DNA of 64,000 bases, taken from NCBI RefSeq assembly GCF_016495405.1, contig NZ_CP044522.1:1240001-1304000 (forward strand), written 5' to 3'. Source of the DNA: Cobetia sp. cqz5-12. Its GTDB lineage: Bacteria > Pseudomonadota > Gammaproteobacteria > Pseudomonadales > Halomonadaceae. Of this stretch, positions 31,930 to 41,108 are shown piece by piece. The notes under the pieces were generated by a model. The model was not told the origin of the DNA. It ran no database searches and was given only the letters and a program-made list of their open reading frames with translations. The position numbers and the translations under genes were made by a program. Each line of letters starts with the position of its first letter. Position 1 is the first letter of the stretch.

Positions 31930-32126
31930 GAAATCCTCCGGAGCCGAATGGGCCAGACAGAGATAGGAATGAATCAGAAGAAGACTGACGTGATGCCCGT
32001 CAGGAGGCGTGGTGTTCGCCGGTGAGGCCTTTACTGTCTTGAGGCGTCACGCGATGCAGATGGCACCGGCGCCAGCGTCTTGAGGCGAGATGCCGAAGCA
32101 TGCCGCCGCGCGCACGCCTGATGCCG

Positions 32127-32636
32127 TCAGGGTTCGCCGTGCAGATAGGCAGCGCCCGGTGCGACCAGCAGGCGACGCAGGGCACGGCGCCCCAGCAGAA
32201 TGGGGTGACGCATCTGGGAGCGGTCCACCAGCGTCATGTCGATATCGTAGTCGAGCCCGGCCAGCTTCATGCGCGAGCGGATCGCGTAGCGCCACTCGGC
32301 CTGACCATTGGATGAGCGCACGCGGCGGCGATCATGCACCGGCGTCTCGATCGTATGCGGTGGGGAGTCGCTACCGCCAGTCCGGGTGATGAAGCGAACC
32401 CACAGGTCATCGTGCTGCTCAAAGACCTCGATGCTCTCGGCATGCAGCGCACTGGAATGCGCACCGGTGTCGATCTTGGCATTGAGGTGCAGCTTGAGCT
32501 CCGGCAGCTCGATCAACTCACGCCGACCCACCACGCCACGCGGGCGGAAGCCCAGCAGGTCATGATTCAGTGTCTTGAGATCGAGGGGCGGTGCCTTGTC
32601 GATGTGATGACGCGAAGTGTTCTTGTGATGCGACAT
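32127..32636 (-). CDS. rimB: Retropepsin-like aspartic protease RimB (DUF785)
   Basis: 169-aa protein of the family often labelled ATP-dependent zinc protease but now seen as pepsin-like. The catalytic signature is KIDTGAHSSALHA near residues 54-66, and the C-terminal SQMRHPILLGRRAL is typical. In Pseudomonas, rimB works with rimK and counteracts S6 polyglutamylation; the arrangement here supports the same role. The start at 32636 has AGGAA 5 nt upstream. An ATG at 32696 is in frame but unlikely. Confidence 0.88.
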   Translation of the reverse strand: MSHHKNTSRHHIDKAPPLDLKTLNHDLLGFRPRGVVGRRELIELPELKLHLNAKIDTGAHSSALHAESIEVFEQHDDLWVRFITRTGGSDSPPHTIETPVHDRRRVRSSNGQAEWRYAIRSRMKLAGLDYDIDMTLVDRSQMRHPILLGRRALRRLLVAPGAAYLHGEP

Positions 32637-32762
32637 GTTTCTTCCTGAATCAGAGGGCGTGAGCGAAGCGGGCAGCAGCTCACGGCATGAAGACACCGGG
32701 CAGGCGCGGCACAGGATAATGTGCGTTGCCTGCCTGGCGGGGTAAGGGCCAGGCGGGCGCGC

Positions 32763-32791
32763 AGCATAGTCACTTAACGTACTGACAGCAA
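32763..32791 (-). promoter_or_regulatory. Putative sigma-70 promoter for rimB-rimK
   Basis: On the minus strand TTGCTG and TATGCT are separated by exactly 17 bp, about 130 bp upstream of the rimB start. The spacing is optimal and the elements match the consensus at 4 of 6 and 5 of 6 positions. Confidence 0.5.
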
Positions 32792-33071
32792 TCCTTGCTG
32801 AAGCCTCTTTTTTCGCGTCACGAATCCGGGGGTGACGGCGACGCTGACAGCGTCCGGCAAAACCGCCCCGGGCATGCGGTCCTGGCCATCGCTGCCAGCC
32901 GCCTCGCTTGAGGGCGCTGGCGCGTGAGACATCGTGCAGGTGGCGCTTCGCAGTGCACTCTGTTCACCTCTGCCGATCAGCCCCGATGCCGTCACTTGAC
33001 CAAGGGCTCCATCAAGTGTCGTGGGTTATGCGCATGATCTCAAGCACTGTCACCTGCGGGCATGCCCGACG

Positions 33072-34196
33072 TCAATGACGCGGGGCCGGATTGGCGGTAT
33101 CGGCCTTGCGGGTCAGGGCGGCAAGCGCCTGCCCCAGCGGGCTGTCCGCGCTTGCGTTGCGCAGTGTCATCAGTACCGGCAGACGCAGACGCGGAATCAG
33201 GGCGAGGTCGCGGGCCAGCGCGGCGAAGTTGGCCTGCGGACAGCTGGCCAGGCGGGTCAGGAAGGCCGGCAGACGTTCGGCATCTTCCAGGTGGGCGTAG
33301 CCGCGTGCGGCGATCGCGACCAGCACGTCGACATTGACGGCCTGGTCGTCGGCCAGCAAGGCATCGATCCACTCCGCCGCCGCAGGCCGTGGGCTGGCAC
33401 CGGCGGCCCGCAGGCAGGCGCACAGCGTTTCCAGGTCCCCCAGGTCACGTGCGGCCTGGCCACGCGCGATCAGGGCGGAGAGCAGCTCGGTCTCGTATTC
33501 TTCCGTCAGTGAGGCAGCCAGCTGGGCATGGGCGGGCGGTGCCTGCTCCAGACACAGCGCGATGGCGCGCAGCGGCGTATCCGGCAGGTCAGCCAGGCGC
33601 TGCACGAAGGCCGCGGCAAGCTCGCTGGACAACTCGCCGCGCCGTGTCAGCACGTCGGCGATGCCCTGCAGGCCCAGTGACGGCCAGTCATCCAGCGGTA
33701 GCTGGGCGGTGAGATACTGCTCGGCGAGCTCGTAATACTGGCTGGCAGGGCGGTCGCAATCGAGGCTGGCGCGGGCGTGCAGCATGGCGCGCAGGCTGTC
33801 GTCCGGCGTGAAGGCCAGCGGGTTGTCCTGCATCAGGTTGTCGATCTTGCCGGCCTCGGCCTGCTGAAGTTCAGGGCGACCGACGGTCAGCGCCGTCTGA
33901 CCCAATGTCGTGATCAGGCGTTCGAGGAAGGCGTCGCGTTGTGCGGGGGAGAGACGGCCTTCTTCATCCAGCGGCAGGGCCAGAAACCACACCAGCGGAT
34001 CGTCGAGCCCGGCCGGGCGGAACACGCATGCCAGGCGTGCCTGGCCCTTGAAGGGCTGCTCCCACGGCTGCTGTTCGGTCTCGAAGGCTTCCAGTTGCTC
34101 AAGGCTGAGTGGGGCCAGGGTGCGCCCCAGGTGATAGAGGTGCAGCTCGGCGCCGGTGCGTGTGAAGAAGTTGCTCAAGGAAGAGAGAGGAGTCAT
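33072..34196 (-). CDS. DUF3549 family protein
   Basis: About 374 aa, soluble, Leu/Ala-rich and mostly helical, with no signal peptide. It resembles the DUF3549 family of pseudomonads and halomonads (WFLALPLDEEGRLSPAQRDAFLERL; DNPLAFTPDDSLRAMLHAR). The C-terminal 200 residues look like helical repeats. No function is known to me. The start at 34196 is chosen over a GTG at 34208; neither has a strong ribosome site. A stable hairpin lies directly in front of it. Confidence 0.75.
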   Translation of the reverse strand: MTPLSSLSNFFTRTGAELHLYHLGRTLAPLSLEQLEAFETEQQPWEQPFKGQARLACVFRPAGLDDPLVWFLALPLDEEGRLSPAQRDAFLERLITTLGQTALTVGRPELQQAEAGKIDNLMQDNPLAFTPDDSLRAMLHARASLDCDRPASQYYELAEQYLTAQLPLDDWPSLGLQGIADVLTRRGELSSELAAAFVQRLADLPDTPLRAIALCLEQAPPAHAQLAASLTEEYETELLSALIARGQAARDLGDLETLCACLRAAGASPRPAAAEWIDALLADDQAVNVDVLVAIAARGYAHLEDAERLPAFLTRLASCPQANFAALARDLALIPRLRLPVLMTLRNASADSPLGQALAALTRKADTANPAPRH

Positions 34197-34216
34197 GAGG
34201 CTCACCACGGCTGTGT

Positions 34217-34247
34217 CTGTGCCACGTCCTGGCTGGACGTGGCACAG
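34217..34247. other. Perfect 13-bp stem in the DUF3549 leader
   Basis: CTGTGCCACGTCC pairs fully with GGACGTGGCACAG around TGGCT. It begins 20 bp before the DUF3549 start on the minus strand. On that strand a run of six T lies upstream of the stem, so it is not a terminator for the gene. Confidence 0.6.
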
Positions 34248-34913
34248 AGCGGAAAAAAGTCTTGTCGAGCATCTTTGCCAGGCGTGGCATGTGTCGTCGA
34301 GCGACAGCTGCCGGCGCGTGACATGTGCCTGAGCATGTCTGGAATGGCAGCGACTTTAGCGATTCACCGGCTGTCATGCCACCCGCTGGCGTGTGATGGT
34401 GGCCAGAGGGAAGAGGGCGACCTGTTCCTATTATGGCCGCTCTTTCGGCCCGTGATGACTTGACAGATGACGCGGCACCTCAAGCCCCGCTGAGCGTCTT
34501 GCAGGTTGATGATTTTTTGATCAATTTTCGTCATCCCACGGCTGACGCGGCTTGCAGCGTGACCGAGACGGGTTATCCACAGCATCGTCCACGGATGGCG
34601 TGAATAACTGTCATCCACTTGTCGTCAGACTGACATCCAACGCAGCAGGTAGCCCATACGGCGTCACTGGCCCGTCGAGACAGGCATGCTAGAATCGCGC
34701 TCATTGACACGATTACTGTCTTATTCCTTATGGTTATGTACTTAAGGGATGAAATGATTGGGAATGCGGGGCAGTCCCGTTATCCTATACAACCAAATCA
34801 CATATAAAAGGCTGTGCTTATACCTGTTCTGTTGGCATGACATCCGCGATCAGCCGAATGTCAGCGACCGTCCAGCGCCAATGGCTCAGTCTTGCGATCC
34901 ATGAGGAATCCCG
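34248..34913. other. Long gene-free spacer with a DnaA box
   Basis: About 670 bp with no convincing reading frame. It includes a perfect DnaA box, TTATCCACA, at 34573-34581, with looser matches nearby. A TTGACA hexamer at 34704-34709 may be the -35 of the importer promoter, with TATGGT at 34729 as a weak -10. The last 200 bp are noticeably AT-richer. Confidence 0.45.
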
Positions 34914-35708
34914 ATGCGCCAATCACGTTCGCTCGCAGCTGTCTTCTCTTCCACCGCTCTCAAGGGCGCCGTGATGGCTGCCGCGCTGGGTGCGACTACC
35001 CTGGGCAGCCTGGCGGCACAGGCTGATACCCTCAAGGTCGGCATGTCGGGCGGCTACTTCCCGTTCACCTTCGTCAAGCAGGACAAGCTGCAGGGCTTTG
35101 AAGTGGATGTGCTCAACGCCGTCGGCGAGATCACCGGCGACGACATCGAATTCGTGACCATGAGCTTCTCCGGCCTGATCGGCTCGCTGGAAGCCGGCCG
35201 CATCGACACCGTGGCCAACCAGATCACCATCACCGATGCGCGCAAGGCCAAGTTCGCCTTCACCCAGCCTTACGTCTATGACGGGGCTCAGGTGGTCAAG
35301 CGTCGCGGCAATGACGAGATCACCGGCGTCGAGTCCCTCAAGGGCCACAGCGTGGCGGTCAACCTGGGCTCCAACTACGAAGCGCTGATGAAAGAGCTGC
35401 CCTACGCCGACCAGATCGACATCAAGACCTATGAGTCCAACATCGAGCAGGACACCGCCCTGGGCCGTGTCGATGCCTTCGTGATGGACCGCGTCAGTGC
35501 AAGCCAGGTGATCCAGAAGACGCCGCTGCCGCTGGAACTGGCTGGCAAGCCGTTCTCGCGCCTGGAGAACGCGCTGCCGTTCCGCAAGGATGCCGAAGGT
35601 GAGGCCAAACGTGACGAGGTGGATGCCGCGCTGACCGAGCTCAAGGAAAATGGCCGCCTGGCCGAGATTTCCAACAAGTGGTTCGGCAACGACATCACCA
35701 CGCCTTGA
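34914..35708 (+). CDS. tcyJ: Amino-acid ABC transporter substrate-binding protein, cystine type
   Basis: Periplasmic solute-binding protein of family 3, 264 aa. A long signal peptide ends near GSLAAQA/DTLKVG. The ligand-binding core is visible in YFPFTFVKQDKLQGFEVDVLNAVG, FSGLIGSLEAGRIDTVANQITIT and DAFVMDR. The closest known pattern is E. coli TcyJ (FliY), so cystine or a related sulfur compound is likely; a different amino acid is possible. GAGGA lies 6 nt before the start. Confidence 0.85.
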   Translation: MRQSRSLAAVFSSTALKGAVMAAALGATTLGSLAAQADTLKVGMSGGYFPFTFVKQDKLQGFEVDVLNAVGEITGDDIEFVTMSFSGLIGSLEAGRIDTVANQITITDARKAKFAFTQPYVYDGAQVVKRRGNDEITGVESLKGHSVAVNLGSNYEALMKELPYADQIDIKTYESNIEQDTALGRVDAFVMDRVSASQVIQKTPLPLELAGKPFSRLENALPFRKDAEGEAKRDEVDAALTELKENGRLAEISNKWFGNDITTP

Positions 35709-35761
35709 ACATTGCCCGCTGCGCCCTGATACAAGGGCGCATGCAAGGATGTCATGTGCAA

Positions 35762-35790
35762 ACGGGGTGACGGCTTGACCGTCGCCCCGT
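35762..35790 (+). other. Hairpin between binding-protein and permease genes
   Basis: ACGGGG-T-GACGG pairs with CCGTC-G-CCCCGT around CTTGA, followed by TTGTCGTC. Such a structure after a binding-protein gene usually reduces read-through and protects the upstream mRNA, giving more binding protein than permease. Confidence 0.65.
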
Positions 35791-35855
35791 TGTCGTCATG
35801 TCGACGGGTGTCTTTCCAGACCCTCAGCCAAGCCCCCAGCCTGTCCGGATAACGA

Positions 35856-36530
35856 ATGGATACTCTCAATATCGATTACATGCTTGGCCTGTTGCCGGTC
35901 ATGCTCAAATACCTGCCACTGACACTCAAGATGGCCTGTATCGGCATGGTGGCCGCGCTGGTGCTGGCCTCGCTGTTGGCGGTAGTGCGGGTGCTCAAGG
36001 TGCCGGTGTTGAATGCGCTGACCATCGTGTTCATCTCCTTCTTCCGTGGCACGCCGCTGCTGGTGCAGTTGTTCCTGTTCTATTACGGCCTGCCGCAGGT
36101 GATGGCGTTCCTGACCCAGATCGATGGCGTCACCGCGACGATTCTCGGCCTGACGCTGCACTTCTCGGCCTACATGGCCGAATCCATCCGTGCCGCCATC
36201 GTCGGGGTCGATCGCAGCCAGACCGAAGCGGCGCTCTCCATCGGCATGACCAATGTCCAGCTGATGCGGCGCATCGTGCTGCCTCAGGCGGCCCGCGTGG
36301 CGGCCCCCACGCTGATGAACTACTTCGTGGACATGATCAAGTCCACGTCGCTGGCCTTCACGCTGGGGGTGACCGAACTGATGGGCGCGACTCAGAAGGA
36401 AGCGGCCAGCAGCTTCCTGTACTTTGAATCCTTCATCATGGTGGCCATCGTCTACTGGGTGATGGTGGAAGGGCTGTCCTTCGTGCAGCGCTGGATGGAG
36501 AAACGTCTCAACAAGGCCTATCAGCGATGA
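35856..36530 (+). CDS. tcyL: Amino-acid ABC transporter permease, cystine type
   Basis: Inner-membrane permease of 224 aa from the His/Glu/Gln/Arg/opine family, with about five membrane segments. [18 protein letters not shown] near residue 63 and the EAA loop ([22 protein letters not shown]) that docks the ATPase are clear. Its stop overlaps the ATPase start by 4 bp. Confidence 0.88.
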   Translation: MDTLNIDYMLGLLPVMLKYLPLTLKMACIGMVAALVLASLLAVVRVLKVPVLNALTIVFISFFRGTPLLVQLFLFYYGLPQVMAFLTQIDGVTATILGLTLHFSAYMAESIRAAIVGVDRSQTEAALSIGMTNVQLMRRIVLPQAARVAAPTLMNYFVDMIKSTSLAFTLGVTELMGATQKEAASSFLYFESFIMVAIVYWVMVEGLSFVQRWMEKRLNKAYQR

Positions 36531-37291
36531 TTGCAGTCAGAAACCTGGTCAAGACATTCGGCGGGCAGGCCGTACTCGATGGCATCACCCTGGAAGTGAA
36601 GCAGGGTGAAATCATTGTCGTCATCGGCCCGTCGGGCACCGGCAAGTCCACGCTGCTGCGCTGCATCAACTTCCTCGAGCAGCCCGATGGTGGCGAGATC
36701 CAGATCGGCGAGCGCAAGGTCGAGGCCACGCGCGCCAGCCGTCACGACATTCTCGGTCTGCGTCGCAGCAGTGCCTTCGTGTTCCAGAACTATGCGCTGT
36801 TCGCCAACAAGACGGCGCTTGAGAACATTGCCGAGGGCCTGATCGTCGTCAACGGCTGGCCCAAGGCCAAGGCGCACCAGCGGGCGCGCGAGATTCTCGA
36901 GCGTATCGGCATGAGCGAGAAGGCGGACGCCTTCCCGGCGGCTCTCTCCGGTGGTCAGCAGCAGCGGATCGGCATCGGGCGCGCCATGGCGGCCCAGGCC
37001 GAGGTGATCCTGTTCGATGAGCCGACCTCGGCACTGGACCCGGAGTGGGTCGATGAGGTGCTGGAGCTGATGAAGCAGCTGGCGGTCGAGCGCCAGACCA
37101 TGATCGTGGTCACCCACGAGATGCAGTTCGCGCGGGAAGTCGCGGATCGCGTCATCTTCATGGAAGGCGGGCGGATCGTCGAGCAGGGGCCGCCGAGCCA
37201 GCTGTTCAGCGCGCCGAAGGATGACCGCACGCGCGCCTTCCTGCGCAAGGTGCTGGATGAAGTGCCGCCGCAGTGCGCCGAGGGCATCTGA
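36527..37291 (+). CDS. tcyN: Amino-acid ABC transporter ATP-binding protein, cystine type
   Basis: Cytoplasmic ATPase of 254 aa. Walker [15 protein letters not shown]-loop [16 protein letters not shown], signature [15 protein letters not shown], Walker [14 protein letters not shown] and His switch VVTHEMQFA are all intact. The [11 protein letters not shown] segment is like TcyN/YxeO ATPases, which supports a cystine or S-modified cysteine substrate for the operon. Confidence 0.9.
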   Translation: MIAVRNLVKTFGGQAVLDGITLEVKQGEIIVVIGPSGTGKSTLLRCINFLEQPDGGEIQIGERKVEATRASRHDILGLRRSSAFVFQNYALFANKTALENIAEGLIVVNGWPKAKAHQRAREILERIGMSEKADAFPAALSGGQQQRIGIGRAMAAQAEVILFDEPTSALDPEWVDEVLELMKQLAVERQTMIVVTHEMQFAREVADRVIFMEGGRIVEQGPPSQLFSAPKDDRTRAFLRKVLDEVPPQCAEGI

Positions 37292-37360
37292 TACTGCTCG
37301 CTTGAGGTAATGACCCACAGGTCGCGCGAGGTAGTGCCTCGGGCTGTACCTGCGACAGAC

Positions 37361-37406
37361 ACAACGGCCACCGCGAGAGCTATCGCGGTGGCCGTTGTCA
37401 TTTCTC
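37361..37406 (+). terminator. Terminator of the importer operon
   Basis: A 16-bp stem, ACAACGGCCACCGCGA with its complement, is followed by CATTTCTC. It separates the operon from the convergent ComFB-like gene. Confidence 0.8.
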
Positions 37407-37482
37407 TGGCGGTGATCATTGATCCGCGTTTGGTGTTGCAGGACGCGTTTCAGGGCGACGCGTCATGGGCCGCAACGCGTGA

Positions 37483-37749
37483 CTAGCCGTGACGGGGCAT
37501 CGAGCGCACCTTGTCGAAGGCTTCCTGGAGTGCCATCGAGACGCGCTCTTCCAGCAGCTCCTGTTCGGCGGGCGCCATGTAGAACGCCATGTCGACGTCG
37601 TGGCGAATATAGCGGGGCGCCAGCTGATTGAGCGCGATGCAGGCCACGTCTTCGCGGCTGTCGACATCCATTGAGTGGCTATCGGGATGCAAGCGCAGCT
37701 GGTCGAGCACCAGCTGCTCCATGTAGTTGTGTACGCCTGCGCTATCCAT
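37483..37749 (-). CDS. ComFB-like (late competence) protein
   Basis: 88-aa soluble protein with the ComFB-family pattern: a short helix (NYMEQLVLDQL), an acidic stretch with a Cys (DVACIALNQLAPRYI), and a C-terminal amphipathic helix. The CIALNQLAPRYI block matches the family's A-LN-L-PRY signature. Some cyanobacterial ComFB proteins bind cyclic dinucleotides; whether this one does is unknown. The start at 37749 has AAGGAGG 8 nt upstream. The frame extends to 37842 without support. Confidence 0.75.
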   Translation of the reverse strand: MDSAGVHNYMEQLVLDQLRLHPDSHSMDVDSREDVACIALNQLAPRYIRHDVDMAFYMAPAEQELLEERVSMALQEAFDKVRSMPRHG

Positions 37750-37895
37750 GTGTACTGCCTCCTTGTGATAAGTGCTATCTCCCATGCAGGGCCGTGCCCC
37801 CTGGCATGTCGATCCCTTCAGTGTGCTCATCAGCATGTTCATCCGAGCTGACTCTCTGTGACGCTCTCCCTTCTGAACGCCAGTGGCCGATGGCC

Positions 37896-39884
37896 TCAGC
37901 CGGTCAGCAGGCGGGTTTCCGCCTCTTCAATATGATCAGCCAGTCCTGATAATACCAGTGTATCGCCACACGCCAGCGTCAGGTCGCCGGTGGGGTCTTC
38001 CAGGTTCTCGCCACTGGCGCGTACCACGCGTGAGACAAGAATGCCGCACACTTCCGGCAGTGCGATGTCGTCCAGTCGTCGGCCACAGGCCCAGGCATCG
38101 GCGGTTAGCGTCAGCGGATGTCGCCGCAGCAGCGGGTTGCCGCGTTTGTCGGTCAACTGGGACTGCTGACCATGGAAATAGCCATGCAGCATGCTGTAGC
38201 GCGCCTCACGCGCATTCTGGATCGAACGCGCCACGCGGCGAAAGGGCACCTCGAGATTGACCAGCACATGCGAGACCAGCATCAGCGAGCCCTCGAGCAC
38301 CTCGGGAATCACTTCGGTGGCCCCGGCGGCCTTGTAGGTCTCGAGGTCCGCGTCATCCTGGGTGCGCACCAGCACCTTGAGGTTCTCGAGTTCCAGCGGC
38401 TGGATGGCGCGTAATATGGCCAATGCGTGCGAGAGCTGATTGACGGTGATCACCACCTGCCGGGCACGTTCGATGCCGAGGGCGCGCAGGATTTCCAGAC
38501 GCTGCGCATCACCGAACACCACCGGCTCGCCGGCGCTGGCGGCCTCGTGGACGCGGATGGGGTCGGCATCGATGGCGATCCACTCGAGTTTCTCCTGAGT
38601 GAGAAATCGCCCCACCGTCTGGCCGACACGCCCGAAGCCACACACGATGACATGGCCACTGAGCGGGGCGGTGGCGGCGCTCAGCTCCGCGGTGGTGTGC
38701 GGGTTCTCCTGGGTGGGCGTGGTGGAGCGGCACAGGCGGCGCGTCAGCTGCTGGTTGTGGCGAATCAGGCTCGGCGTGACCACCAGCGAGCCGATGATGA
38801 TCGCCACCACCAGGCCCACGGTCTCGTTGTCCATCAGGCGTTGCTGACTGGCCAGCGCCAGCAGCGCGAAGCCGAATTCGCCGCCCTGGGACAGCACCAG
38901 GCCAGTGCGCAGCGCGCTGTCCAGCGGGCGGCCGGAGAGGCGTGCCAGTCCGGTGATCAGCAGTGCCTTGGTCGCCAGCAGGCAGGTCACGCCGATGACG
39001 ACCCAGTACCACTGCGCCAGCAACACCTGCGGGTCGAGCAACATGCCCACCGAGACGAAGAACAGCCCCAGCAGGATGTCGCGGAAGGGCCGGATATCGG
39101 CCTCGATCTGATGACGGAAATGGCTCTCGCCGAGCATCATCCCGGCCAGGAAGGCACCCAGCGCCATCGACAGATGCAGGCTGTGGGTCAGCCAGGCGGA
39201 GAACAGTGCCACCAGCAGCACAGTGAGCACGAACAGCTCTTCAGAGCGCGCGCGAGAGATCTCCTGGAACACGAACGGCAGCACCCACTTGCCGATCATC
39301 AGCATCACCGCCACCAGCCCGAGCCCCTTGATGAGCATCAGACCCAGGTCACTGAGCAGCTGGCTGCCATCGCCGGCCATGGCCGGAATCAGGATCAGGA
39401 ACAGCAGGGCGGCGAGATCCTGGAACAGCAGCACGCCCACGGCGGCGTGGCCGTGGGGGCTGTCCAGCTCATTCCAGCGTGCCAGTTCCCGCGTGACGAT
39501 GGCAGTGGAGGAAAGCCCCAGCGCGCCGGCCGCTACCAGCGCCGCCGCTGGTGACAGGCCCAGCGCCGAACCCAGCGCCCAGAACAGGCCACTGCATACC
39601 GCCACCTGACAGGCGCCCAGCCCGAATACCGTGGTCTTGAGGGCGCGCATGCGCGGCACCGAGAATTCGAGGCCGAGCGAGAAAAGCAGAAACACCAGCC
39701 CGAATTCCGACAGGAAGGCGAGTTCTTCCGGGCGACCGATCCAGCCTGCCAGATGAGGGCCGACCAGAAAACCGACCGCCAGATAGGCCAGCACCGGCGG
39801 CAGATGCAGGCGGCGGAACAGCGCTGCGGCCACCACCGAGGCTCCCAGCAGTATCATCACATCATTGAACAGCGTGTCTGCCAT
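37896..39884 (-). CDS. CPA2 cation:proton antiporter with TrkA-N and TrkA-C domains (Kef/YbaL type)
   Basis: 662-aa inner-membrane antiporter of the KefB/KefC class. The N-terminal 380 residues carry about 12-13 membrane helices, with PPVLAYLAVGFLVGP and FRHQIEADIRPF, which corresponds to the regulatory loop of Kef proteins. A Rossmann-type TrkA-N domain follows (VIVCGFGRVGQTVG near 410), then a TrkA-C domain near 570-660. The start has AGGAGG 4 nt upstream. The frame is open to 40472 but that part is antisense to yqcC. Potassium efflux is likely, though gating by glutathione adducts cannot be judged. Confidence 0.88.
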   Translation of the reverse strand: MADTLFNDVMILLGASVVAAALFRRLHLPPVLAYLAVGFLVGPHLAGWIGRPEELAFLSEFGLVFLLFSLGLEFSVPRMRALKTTVFGLGACQVAVCSGLFWALGSALGLSPAAALVAAGALGLSSTAIVTRELARWNELDSPHGHAAVGVLLFQDLAALLFLILIPAMAGDGSQLLSDLGLMLIKGLGLVAVMLMIGKWVLPFVFQEISRARSEELFVLTVLLVALFSAWLTHSLHLSMALGAFLAGMMLGESHFRHQIEADIRPFRDILLGLFFVSVGMLLDPQVLLAQWYWVVIGVTCLLATKALLITGLARLSGRPLDSALRTGLVLSQGGEFGFALLALASQQRLMDNETVGLVVAIIIGSLVVTPSLIRHNQQLTRRLCRSTTPTQENPHTTAELSAATAPLSGHVIVCGFGRVGQTVGRFLTQEKLEWIAIDADPIRVHEAASAGEPVVFGDAQRLEILRALGIERARQVVITVNQLSHALAILRAIQPLELENLKVLVRTQDDADLETYKAAGATEVIPEVLEGSLMLVSHVLVNLEVPFRRVARSIQNAREARYSMLHGYFHGQQSQLTDKRGNPLLRRHPLTLTADAWACGRRLDDIALPEVCGILVSRVVRASGENLEDPTGDLTLACGDTLVLSGLADHIEEAETRLLTG

Positions 39885-39959
39885 GCGGCCTCCTGGCCTT
39901 CGGTGAGCATCATCGGGATAATAGCGTGAACGAACCCTGCATGATTTGACGGAGGTCGC

Positions 39960-40325
39960 ATGAATCCGACTGAACCACCCCGGGACGGCGAGATCGCCGG
40001 CAATCCCTACGACGAACTGCGCGCGCTGCTGGCACGTCTGGAAGCGACCATGAAGGCAGCAGACCTGTGGCGCATGGACACGCCATCCCCGCAGGCCTTC
40101 ATGAGTGTGGAGCCATTCTGTGTCGATCGCATGGACATGGGCCAGTGGCTGCGCTTCGTGTTCATCGCCCGTCTGGAAGCGATGTGTGATGCCCGTGCGC
40201 CATTCCCCGTCAAGTGTGAAGTGGCCCCGGCCATCGAAGCTTGGCTGAAGGATGCCCGCCCGGAGCGCCGCGTGGCGATGACGGAAGTGATTCGCGAGAT
40301 CGACACGCTGGTCACGACGCATTGA
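39960..40325 (+). CDS. yqcC: YqcC-family protein (DUF446)
   Basis: 121-aa soluble helical protein. The family signature is visible: LWRMDTPSPQAFMSVEPFCVD followed by QWLRFVFIARLEAM. Its function is not established; in E. coli it is encoded beside the tRNA pseudouridine synthase TruC, which is not the case here. It is divergent from the antiporter gene, with 75 bp between. Confidence 0.85.
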   Translation: MNPTEPPRDGEIAGNPYDELRALLARLEATMKAADLWRMDTPSPQAFMSVEPFCVDRMDMGQWLRFVFIARLEAMCDARAPFPVKCEVAPAIEAWLKDARPERRVAMTEVIREIDTLVTTH

Positions 40326-40358
40326 TCGTGACGCACTGATTGCGACGCACTGATTGCC
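40317..40358. repeat. Three 14-bp repeats over the yqcC stop codon
   Basis: ACGCATTGATCGTG, ACGCACTGATTGCG and ACGCACTGATTGCC are contiguous. The first holds the yqcC TGA. The 14-bp period puts a TGA in all three frames. Confidence 0.85.
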
Positions 40359-40470
40359 GGGCAGGAATCTCACCTCGCACTGAGTTTCCTCTCCCCGACA
40401 TCTCCACAGTGCTCCCCTATGCAGGCGTGATGCCCTCGCATTGCGCCACGAGACCTCTTCAGGAGCTTGC

Positions 40471-40971
40471 ATGGCCTATTACTTCGCCTACGGCAGCAAC
40501 ATGAATCCGGCGCGTGTCGTGGCACGCATCGGCGAGACGCGACGGGCCGTGCATGGTTGGCTGGAAGAGCATCGCCTGAGCTTCGACAAGGCCTCTCGGG
40601 TTGAGGGTATCGCGCATGCCAACGTACAGCCTGCGCCGGGTGAGCGCGTCGAAGGCGTGCTGTACGAGCTGCTCGAGGCTGAGCAGATCAAGCTGATGGA
40701 CCCCTTCGAAGGCCGCCCGCATGAATATGAGCGTTTCCTTCACCCCATCGTCACCCGCGAAGGCGTGATCGACGCCTGGGTGTATGTGGCGCTGCCCGAG
40801 CGCACCGCCGAGGGCCTCAAGCCGGCACGCGAGTATCTGGAGCATCTGCTTGGCGGGCGTGACTTCCTGACACCGGACTACTTCACGGCGCTGAGCGGCG
40901 TCGAGGCCGTGCATGCGCTGGATGACGCCACCCTGGCTCAGCTGGGCCTGTCGCGCAGTGCGCCGCGCTGA
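40471..40971 (+). CDS. Gamma-glutamylcyclotransferase-like protein
   Basis: 166-aa cytoplasmic protein of the GGCT/AIG2 fold. The substrate-binding loop YFAYGSNMNP is at the N-terminus, and GVLYELLEAEQIKLMDPFEG follows with the likely catalytic Glu nearby. The family releases 5-oxoproline from gamma-glutamyl dipeptides, but several branches have other amine substrates. AGGAG is 6 nt before the ATG at 40471. Confidence 0.8.
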   Translation: MAYYFAYGSNMNPARVVARIGETRRAVHGWLEEHRLSFDKASRVEGIAHANVQPAPGERVEGVLYELLEAEQIKLMDPFEGRPHEYERFLHPIVTREGVIDAWVYVALPERTAEGLKPAREYLEHLLGGRDFLTPDYFTALSGVEAVHALDDATLAQLGLSRSAPR

Positions 40972-41033
40972 CGGTCGCCTGATGGCTGACAGGGTGCCTG
41001 TCATCTGTTTTCTGTCAGCTGTCTTGTGGCAAC

Positions 41034-41069
41034 AAAAAAGCCCGCCTCTCGCTTGAGAGGCGGGCTTTC
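41034..41069. terminator. Bidirectional terminator before brnQ
   Basis: GCCCGCCTCTC and GAGAGGCGGGC form an 11-bp stem with a GCTT loop, preceded by AAAAAA and followed by TTTCG. It serves the two converging genes. Confidence 0.88.
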
Positions 41070-41108
41070 GCGTTTCTGGTCACGCTGCGCGACTGATTGG
41101 CATAAGCC

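Noticed and set aside
34560-34630. Replication origin
   Set aside because: Only one perfect DnaA box, no clear AT-rich unwinding element beside it and no dnaA, gidA or parAB nearby.
37896-40472. Antiporter read as an 858-residue protein
   Set aside because: The upstream 196 codons are antisense to yqcC. The start at 39884 has a strong ribosome site and the correct family N-terminus.
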